Assembly (NCBI RefSeq): GCF_030386795.1
Contig: NZ_JANUQM010000001.1
Span: forward strand, 616,363 to 680,362
Length of the DNA: 64,000 nt
Direction: 5' to 3'
DNA from: Streptomyces sp. S.PNR 29
GTDB lineage: Bacteria; Actinomycetota; Actinomycetes; Streptomycetales; Streptomycetaceae
Shown here: positions 58,399-64,000 of the stretch, one piece after another
Layout of the letters: the number at the start of each line of letters is the position of its first letter
Numbering within the stretch: position 1 is the first letter of the stretch
Program-made: the position numbers and the translations under genes
Notes under the pieces: generated by a model
What the model saw: the letters and a program-made list of their open reading frames with translations, nothing else
Told to the model about the DNA's origin: nothing
Databases searched by the model: none

Positions 58399-58505
58399 GG
58401 CGTACTCCTCGGAAGTGTGAGCGTGATCGAGCGAGCGGAGTCACGTCGACCACGTCACCGAGAACCATGCCCAAGGTCACAACTGTCCTTCCGGAGTAGG
58501 TGGGT

Positions 58506-59828
58506 TCAGGATACGGCCGGCACGGGAGCCGGTCGCCGCCGGATCACCAGCGCCATCAGCGCCGCCGCCGCGCACAGGGCGCCCGACGCGTACCAGACGA
58601 CGTCGTACGAGCCGAACGTGTCCCGGGCCACGCCGCCGAGGAACGCGACGAGGGCGGCGCCGACCTGGTGGGAGGCGAGGACCCAGCCGAAGACGATCGC
58701 GCTGTCGTCGCCGTACTGCTCCCGGCACAGGGCCAGGGTGGGCGGGACGGTGGCGACCCAGTCGAGGCCGTAGAAGACGATGAAGAAGATCATCGGCGGG
58801 TGGACGGTGGGCGCCAGCAGCACCGGCAGGAAGAGCAGCGACATACCGCGCAGGGCGTAGTAGACGGCGAGCAGGCGGCGCGGTTCGAAGCGGTCGGTGA
58901 ACCAGCCGGAGGCCACCGTGCCGACCACGTCGAACACGCCGATGACCGCGAGCAGGGAGGCGGCGGCCGTGACGGGCATGTGCGCGTCGTGGGCGGCGGG
59001 CACGAAGTGGGTCTGGATCAGGCCGTTCGTGGAGGCGCCGCAGATCGCGAAGGTGCCGGCCAGCAGCCAGAACGGGCCCGTGCGGACGGCGGAGAACAGG
59101 ACGGTGACCGCGCGGCGGGCGGCGCCGGGGACGGGCGCGGGCTTGGGGACGAACTCCGTCGCGCCGTACGGCTTCTGGCCCACGTCCGCCGGGTGGTCGC
59201 GCAGCAGGAGCCAGACGAAGGGCACGACCGCGAGGGCGGCGAGCGCGACGGTGACGGCGGCCGGGCGCCACTGGTACGTCTCGACGATCCAGGACAGCAG
59301 GGGGAGGAAGATCAGCTGGCCGGAGGCGGAGGCGGCGGTGAGGATGCCGCTGACCAGGCCCCGCCGCTCGGTGAACCAGCGGTTGGTGACCGTGGCCGCG
59401 AACGCCAGTGCCATCGAACCGGAGCCGAGGCCCACCAGCAGGCCCCAGCACAGCATCAGTTGCCAGGCGGCCGTCATCCAGTACGTCAGGCCCGAGCCGA
59501 TCGCGATCACGGTCAGGGCCACCGCGACGACCCGCCGGATGCCGAAGCGGTCCATCAACGCCGCCGCGAAGGGGGCCGTCAGCCCGTACAGCGCGAGGTT
59601 GACCGACACCGCGGCGCCGATCGTGCCGCGCGACCAGCCGAACTCCTGGTGCAGGGGGTCGATGAGGAGCCCCGGCAGGGACCGGAAGGCGGCGGCGCCG
59701 ATGATCGTCACGAAGGTGACGGCGGCGACGAACCAGGCGCGGTGGATGCGGGTGCGCTTCGGCGGGGTGGACTCGGGGCTCTCTACGGCTGCTGCGGGTT
59801 CGGTTGTCTGGGTCACGTCATCGAGCAT
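58506..59828 (-). CDS. MFS transporter, OFA/monocarboxylate-porter-like
   Basis: A 440-residue major facilitator with 12 predicted spans. FRSLPGLLIDPLHQEFGWSRGTIGAAVSVNLALYGLTAPFAAALMDRFGIRRV is typical of the oxalate:formate-antiporter/monocarboxylate group, with NRWFTERRGLVSGILTAASASGQLIFLPLLSW and YYALRGMSLLFLPV. It could move an organic acid. ATG 59828 is chosen; ATG 59849 and GTG 59816 are possible. It is divergent from a GlxA-type AraC regulator with 59 bases between, so that protein probably controls it. Confidence 0.88.
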   Translation of the reverse strand: MLDDVTQTTEPAAAVESPESTPPKRTRIHRAWFVAAVTFVTIIGAAAFRSLPGLLIDPLHQEFGWSRGTIGAAVSVNLALYGLTAPFAAALMDRFGIRRVVAVALTVIAIGSGLTYWMTAAWQLMLCWGLLVGLGSGSMALAFAATVTNRWFTERRGLVSGILTAASASGQLIFLPLLSWIVETYQWRPAAVTVALAALAVVPFVWLLLRDHPADVGQKPYGATEFVPKPAPVPGAARRAVTVLFSAVRTGPFWLLAGTFAICGASTNGLIQTHFVPAAHDAHMPVTAAASLLAVIGVFDVVGTVASGWFTDRFEPRRLLAVYYALRGMSLLFLPVLLAPTVHPPMIFFIVFYGLDWVATVPPTLALCREQYGDDSAIVFGWVLASHQVGAALVAFLGGVARDTFGSYDVVWYASGALCAAAALMALVIRRRPAPVPAVS

Positions 59829-59875
59829 CCAAGCCGGGGCCCTCGCCATCGAGTGGCCCGAGGGACACCATTCGT

Positions 59876-59881
59876 TAGGAT
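59876..59881 (+). promoter_or_regulatory. -10 box of leaderless AraC-type gene
   Basis: TAGGAT followed by six bases and ATG 59888, with no ribosome-binding site. Confidence 0.45.
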
Positions 59882-59887
59882 CGGGCC

Positions 59888-60934
59888 ATGACCCGTGAGC
59901 CCTCCGACTCCGCGTTCCGTCCGCACCGCGTCGTCGTCCTCGCGCTCGACGGGCTGCTCCCCTTCGAACTGGGCATCCCGCACCGCATCTTCGGCCACCC
60001 CAAGGACGCCCGGCGCCGTCCTCTGTACGAGGTCGTCACCTGCTCGATCCGGCCACCGGGCCCGGTCGAGACCGACGCCGACTTCGCCGTGCACGTCCCC
60101 CACGGCCCCGAGGCGCTGGCCACCGCGGACACGGTCATCGTCCCGGCGTCGTACGAACTCGGCCCGGTCTACGAGGAGGGCGTGCTGACCGGCGAACTCG
60201 CCGCCGCCCTCGCCCGCATCCGGCCCGGCACCCGGCTCGCCTCCATCTGCACCGGCGTCTACGTCCTCGCCGCCGCCGGATACCTCGACGGCCGGCCCGC
60301 CACCACGCACTGGGCCGACGCCGCGCGCTTCCAGCGGCTCTTTCCGAAGATCAAGGTCGACGCGGACGTCCTGTTCATCGACGACGGCGACGTACTGACC
60401 TCCGCCGGTGTCGCGGCCGGGATCGACCTGTGCCTGCACATCCTGCGCCGCGACCACGGCACCGCGGTCGCCAACTACGTGGCCCGCCGCACCGTCGTAC
60501 CGCCCCATCGCGACGGCGGGCAGGCGCAGTACATCCACCGGCCCGTGCCCGATCCGCAGCAGGCGTCCACGACCACGGCCCGCGCCTGGGCGCTCGGCCG
60601 CCTCCACGAGCCGATCCAGCTGCGGGACATGGCCGAGCAGGAGTCGATGTCGGTACGCACCTTCACACGCCGCTTCCGCGAGGAGGTCGGCATCAGCCCG
60701 GGGCAGTGGCTCACCCAGCAGCGGGTCGAACGGGCGCGGTACCTGCTGGAGTCCACCGAGCTGTCCGTCGACCAGGTGGCCCGGGACGCCGGCTTCGGCA
60801 CGGCCCAGTCGATGCGGCAGCACCTCCAGGCGGCGCTCGGGGTCACCCCCACCGCATACCGCCGGACCTTCCGGGCCAGGGGCAGCGCCGGTGGAGGCGT
60901 CGCGCCGGGCGCCACGGCGACGTCGTCGCACTGA
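59888..60934 (+). CDS. GlxA-like AraC regulator with DJ-1/PfpI domain
   Basis: A 348-residue activator. Residues of about 12-185 form a DJ-1/PfpI-type domain (VVVLALDGLLPFELGIPHRIFG, IVPASYELGPVYEEGVL, LASICTGVYVLAAAGYLDGRPATTHW, where the nucleophile-elbow Cys is present). Residues of about 225-325 are an AraC DNA-binding domain with two helix-turn-helices (IQLRDMAEQESMSVRTFTRRFREEVGISPGQWLTQQRVERARYLLE and DQVARDAGFGTAQSMRQHLQ). The transcript looks leaderless. The divergent MFS gene is its probable target. Confidence 0.92.
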   Translation: MTREPSDSAFRPHRVVVLALDGLLPFELGIPHRIFGHPKDARRRPLYEVVTCSIRPPGPVETDADFAVHVPHGPEALATADTVIVPASYELGPVYEEGVLTGELAAALARIRPGTRLASICTGVYVLAAAGYLDGRPATTHWADAARFQRLFPKIKVDADVLFIDDGDVLTSAGVAAGIDLCLHILRRDHGTAVANYVARRTVVPPHRDGGQAQYIHRPVPDPQQASTTTARAWALGRLHEPIQLRDMAEQESMSVRTFTRRFREEVGISPGQWLTQQRVERARYLLESTELSVDQVARDAGFGTAQSMRQHLQAALGVTPTAYRRTFRARGSAGGGVAPGATATSSH

Positions 60935-60959
60935 GCTGGGAACCCGCCGACCGGGCTGC

Positions 60960-62009
60960 TCAGAACGTCAGTACGGCCCGCGCCACCCTCCCCGCCCCCG
61001 CGTCCTCGGCCGCCTTGTCGAAGTCCTCGACGGGGTACGTCCGGGTCACCAGCTCGTCCAGCAGCAGCCGGCCCTCCCGGTACAGGTCCGCGTACAGCGC
61101 GATGTCCCGCTGGGGGCGCGAGGAGCCGTAGCGGCAGCCCAGGATCGACTTGTCCAGGTACATCGACGACACGCGGAAGGACGCCTCGGCGGTGGCGGGC
61201 GGGACGCCGAGCAGGACCGCCTGGCCGTGGCGGTCCAGCGCGTCGACGGCCTGGCGGATCAGCTCCACCCGGCCCACGCACTCGAAGGCGTGGTCCGCGC
61301 CCGTCGGAAGGATCTCCCGCACCCCTTCCGCCGACGTCAGGAAGTGGGTCGCGCCGAACTGCCGCGCCACCGCCTCCTTCGCCGGGTTCGCGTCGACCGC
61401 CACGATCCGCAGCGCTCCCGCCAGCCGGGCGCCCTGGAGGACGTTGAGGCCGATGCCGCCCGTGCCGATCACCAGGACGCTGTCCCCGCGGTCCACCCTC
61501 GCCCGGTTCAGGACCGCGCCCACCCCCGTCAGCACCCCGCACCCGATCAGCGCCGCCGACGGCAGGGGGATGTCCGCCGGGACGCGGACCGCCTGCACGG
61601 CCCGCACCACGGTCCGTTCCGCGAAGGCAGAGGTGGAGGCGAACTGGAACAGGGGGTGAGCCCGGCGGCAAAACGGCCGGCCCGGGCGGCCGATCGCCTG
61701 CCGGCACATCGTCGGCCGGCCCCGGTCGCAGTCCGCGCACGTGCCGCAGTTCGCCAGCGTGGACAGGGCGACGTGGTCGCCGGGCACCACATGCGTGACG
61801 CCCTCGCCCACCGCCTCCACCAGGCCCGCGCCCTCATGGCCCAGCACCGCGGGAACCGGGAACGGTATGGTCCCGTCCACCACCGACAGGTCGCTGTGGC
61901 AGAGTCCCGCCGCCGCGATCGCGACCCGCACCTCGCCGGGGCCCGGGTCCCGTACCTCCAGGTCGTCCACCACCTGGGCCCGCTTCCCGTCGAACACCAC
62001 GCCTCGCAT
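60960..62009 (-). CDS. Zinc-dependent alcohol dehydrogenase
   Basis: A 349-residue medium-chain dehydrogenase. The catalytic zinc ligands are in GLCHSDLS and GHEGAG; the structural zinc site is CGTCADCDRGRPTMC (four cysteines). The nucleotide fold is VLVIGTGGIGLNVLQGARLAGALRIVAVD, the Asp suggesting NAD. YPVEDFDKAAEDAGAGRVARAVL closes it. This is the Zn-ADH group often found with acyl-CoA genes in actinobacteria. It lies 12 bases after the acyl-CoA dehydrogenase stop on the same strand, in an operon that begins beyond the window. Confidence 0.92.
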   Translation of the reverse strand: MRGVVFDGKRAQVVDDLEVRDPGPGEVRVAIAAAGLCHSDLSVVDGTIPFPVPAVLGHEGAGLVEAVGEGVTHVVPGDHVALSTLANCGTCADCDRGRPTMCRQAIGRPGRPFCRRAHPLFQFASTSAFAERTVVRAVQAVRVPADIPLPSAALIGCGVLTGVGAVLNRARVDRGDSVLVIGTGGIGLNVLQGARLAGALRIVAVDANPAKEAVARQFGATHFLTSAEGVREILPTGADHAFECVGRVELIRQAVDALDRHGQAVLLGVPPATAEASFRVSSMYLDKSILGCRYGSSRPQRDIALYADLYREGRLLLDELVTRTYPVEDFDKAAEDAGAGRVARAVLTF

Positions 62010-62021
62010 CGCGGCCCTCCG

Positions 62022-63167
62022 CTATCCCCTGGGTTCCCTGGGCAGGCCGAGCACCCGCTCGGCGATGATCGTGCGCTGGATCTGGTCCGAGCCGCCGTAG
62101 ATGGTGTCGGCCCGGGAGAACAGGAACAGGTGCTGCAGCGCGTCGAGTGCGTACGGCGCCGACGGCGACCAGGGGGACGGTCCGGCGCTCGCCTCCGCGC
62201 CCCGCACCAGCATCGCCAGCTCGCCCAGCCGCTGGTGCCAGCCGCCCCACAGCAGCTTGGCCACGCTGGACGCGCCCTCGTCGGCCGGACCGCCCAGGGT
62301 GCGCAGGGCGTTGAACCGCATCACGCGCAGCTCCGCCCACAGGCGGACGAGCCGTTCGCGGAGGACGGGGTCGTTCGCCGCGCCCGTCTCCACGGCCGTC
62401 CGCACCACCCGGCCCAGCTCCTCGGCGAAGCCGATCTGCTGGGCGAGGGTGGAGACTCCGCGTTCGAAGCCGAGCAGGCTCATCGCGACGCGCCAGCCGT
62501 CGCCCTCGCCGCCGACGACGTGCTCCACGCGCGCGTGGGCCCCGTCGAAGAAGACCTCGTTGAAGTCGCTGGTCCCGGTCATCTGGCGGATGGGACGGAC
62601 CTCGACGCGGCCCGGCTGGTCCATGGGGACGAGGAGGAAGGTCAGTCCGTGGTGGCGGCGCGAGCCGGGTTCCGTGCGGGCGAGGACGAAGCACCAGTCG
62701 GCTTCGTGGGCGAGGGACGTCCAGATCTTCTGGCCGGTGATCCGGTACGTCCCGTCCGGGGTCCGTTCGGCTCTCGTACGCACTCCGGCCAGGTCCGAGC
62801 CGGCGTCGGGTTCGCTGTAGCCCTGGCACCAGAGCTCGTGGCCGGCGGCGATCGGGGGAAGGAAGCGGGACTTCTGTTCGGCGGTTCCGTGGGCGAGGAG
62901 GGTGGGGGCGAGGAGGTTCTCGCCGATGTGCCCGGAGCGCGGGGGTGCCGTGGACCGGGCGTACTCCTCGGCCCAGGCGACCTGCTGGGTGAGCGTCGCC
63001 CGCCGGTTGCCGTACCCGTCCTCGCTCCAGCCGAGGCCGATCCAGCCCGCCTTGCCGAGGGTGCGCTCCCAGGTACGGCGGTCCGGTACGCCGGTGGCGT
63101 GGGCGGCGAGCCATGCCCTGGCCTCCGCGCGGAACGCCTGGTCTTCCTCGGTGAACCCGAACTCCAC
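62022..63167 (-). CDS. Acyl-CoA dehydrogenase, FadE type
   Basis: A 381-residue flavoprotein. MEFGFTEEDQAFRAEARAWLAAHATG at the N-terminus, LWCQGYSEPDAGSDLAGVRTRAERTPDGTYRITGQKIWTSLAHEADWCFVLART in the middle beta domain and YGGSDQIQRTIIAERVLGLPREP at the end are canonical for actinobacterial FadE enzymes that introduce alpha-beta double bonds into acyl-CoAs. Operon partner of the alcohol dehydrogenase downstream and the SDR upstream (25 bases between). No CTGACG operator is visible because the operon promoter lies past the window. Confidence 0.93.
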   Translation of the reverse strand: MEFGFTEEDQAFRAEARAWLAAHATGVPDRRTWERTLGKAGWIGLGWSEDGYGNRRATLTQQVAWAEEYARSTAPPRSGHIGENLLAPTLLAHGTAEQKSRFLPPIAAGHELWCQGYSEPDAGSDLAGVRTRAERTPDGTYRITGQKIWTSLAHEADWCFVLARTEPGSRRHHGLTFLLVPMDQPGRVEVRPIRQMTGTSDFNEVFFDGAHARVEHVVGGEGDGWRVAMSLLGFERGVSTLAQQIGFAEELGRVVRTAVETGAANDPVLRERLVRLWAELRVMRFNALRTLGGPADEGASSVAKLLWGGWHQRLGELAMLVRGAEASAGPSPWSPSAPYALDALQHLFLFSRADTIYGGSDQIQRTIIAERVLGLPREPRG

Positions 63168-63192
63168 GGTGTCCTCCTGCCTCGGGTGCTCC

Positions 63193-64000
63193 TCACACGT
63201 TCGGCCGTGCCCCCTCCTTCGCCGCCCGCTCCATCTCCCGCACCCGCTCCAGCATCGGCATGGGATCCACCCCCACCGTCCCCGGCAGGAAGTCCGCGAT
63301 CCGCTCCGGTGTCCAGGAGCCCTCCGCGTACGCGGCCCGCAGTTCCCTCGGCTGGGCCCAGACGGCGATCTTGGGGCCGGCGATCGTGTAGACCTGCCCG
63401 GTGATGTCCTCCTCGCGGGCCCGGTCGGACAGCAGGTACACCACCAGCGCGGCCACGTCCTCCGGCTCCCCGATCTCCGTCAGTTCCACCGGGACGTTGG
63501 CCGACATGCGGGTACGCGCGACGGGTGCCACCGCGTTGGCGGTCACCCCGTACTTGTGCAGGCCCAGCGCGGCGCTGCGGACCAGCGAGACGATGCCGCC
63601 CTTCGCGGCGCTGTAGTTGGCCTGGGAGACCGAGCCCTGGTGGTTGCCGCTGGTGAAGCCGATCAGGGTGCCGGAGCGCTGGGCGCGCATCACCGCCGAG
63701 GCCGCCCGGAAGACCGTGAAGGTGCCCTTCAGATGGGTCGCCACGACCGGGTCCCACTCCTCCTCGGTCATGTTGAACAGCATCCGCTCGCGCAGGATCC
63801 CGGCCACGCACACCACACCGTCGAGCCGCCCGTACGACGACACCGCCGTGTCGACGACCCGCGCGCCGCCCGCCATGGTGGAGATGTCGTCGGCCACCGC
63901 GACCGCGTCCCCGCCGGCCGCCTCGATCTCCTTGACGACGGCCTCGGCGACCTCGCTGGTCGGGGAGGCGCCGTCGACCGCCACCCCGTAGTCGTTGACG
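63193..64000 (-). CDS. SDR family oxidoreductase, 5' end outside window
   Basis: About 269 codons of an SDR that continues past the right edge. The visible part starts just after the cofactor motif (VNDYGVAVDG...), followed by VCVAGILRERMLFNMTEEEWDPVVATHLKGTFTVFRAA, catalytic Ser in GFTSGNHQGSVSQAN, YSAAK, and a C-terminal extension WAQPRELRAAYAEGSWTPERIADFLPGTVGVDPMPM. This long form, with V-N-D after strand two and a tail beyond the SDR core, resembles the hydroxyacyl-CoA-dehydrogenase-like SDRs of lipid catabolism. Upstream gene of an operon with the FadE and zinc dehydrogenase genes. Confidence 0.88.
   Translation of the reverse strand, partial: VNDYGVAVDGASPTSEVAEAVVKEIEAAGGDAVAVADDISTMAGGARVVDTAVSSYGRLDGVVCVAGILRERMLFNMTEEEWDPVVATHLKGTFTVFRAASAVMRAQRSGTLIGFTSGNHQGSVSQANYSAAKGGIVSLVRSAALGLHKYGVTANAVAPVARTRMSANVPVELTEIGEPEDVAALVVYLLSDRAREEDITGQVYTIAGPKIAVWAQPRELRAAYAEGSWTPERIADFLPGTVGVDPMPMLERVREMERAAKEGARPNV

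Overview
The window is chromosomal DNA of a Streptomyces or very close relative. Evidence is the very high G+C with G/C-ending codons, the XRE/DUF397 regulator pair, the complete antibiotic-regulatory set afsR, afsS and afsK, coenzyme F420 biosynthesis (fbiC), and many GTG starts, GTGA stop/start overlaps and leaderless-looking promoters. I recognise 58 protein genes, two of them cut by the window ends. I see no RNA genes, insertion sequences, prophage, CRISPR array or replication origin.

Layout. 1-7.3 kb: DUF397/XRE pair, a GPP34 protein, a large membrane-anchored D,D-carboxypeptidase with a long acidic cytoplasmic tail, and a polytopic membrane protein. 7.3-17.3 kb: mixed accessory genes (an unrecognised hypothetical protein, SDRs, a sodium:solute symporter, an ADP-ribosylglycohydrolase-like protein without its metal ligands, a MarR/SDR pair sharing a palindrome, an MFS pump, DUF2165 and DUF418 membrane proteins, an L,D-transpeptidase fold without its cysteine). 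17.4-24.1 kb: fbiC and two candidate F420 enzymes, a Tat-exported PHP hydrolase and an EEP phosphatase. 24.1-31.5 kb: two minus-strand catabolic operons (amidohydrolase, LLM oxidoreductase, SDR; then LLM oxidoreductase, amidohydrolase, aldehyde dehydrogenase). 31.7-35.1 kb: afsR and afsS. 35.2-39.2 kb: a divergent acyl-CoA set (AMP-forming ligase opposite thiolase, DUF35, enoyl-CoA hydratase). 39.3-45.3 kb: a secreted protein, afsK, a VOC protein, a TetR regulator and an Lrp/LysE pair. 45.3-57.3 kb: more catabolic genes (acyl-CoA dehydrogenase, a second thiolase, a second DUF35 with DoxX, a flavin monooxygenase, an ADP-forming acyl-CoA synthetase, a second hydratase, a flavin reductase). 57.3-64 kb: methyltransferase, MFS transporter, GlxA-type AraC regulator, zinc alcohol dehydrogenase, acyl-CoA dehydrogenase and a truncated SDR.

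Main observation. The consensus palindrome TCTGACG-N3-CGTCAGA occurs at eleven places, three of them perfect, and nearly always in front of an acyl-CoA or oxidoreductase gene (8201, 28516, 28575, 31552, 36840, 36867, 47006, 47078, 51911, 53390, 56620). At several sites it overlaps a -10 hexamer (TAACCT, TAATCT, TAATAT, TACTCT, TACCGT). This looks like a TetR-type regulon tying the scattered operons into one pathway. The likely chemistry is CoA activation, oxidation and retro-aldol or thiolytic cleavage of a cyclic or branched lipid-like acid, with F420- or flavin-dependent oxygenation. The only TetR gene here (43404) carries a degenerate copy over its own start. These operons lie between and around afsR, afsS and afsK.
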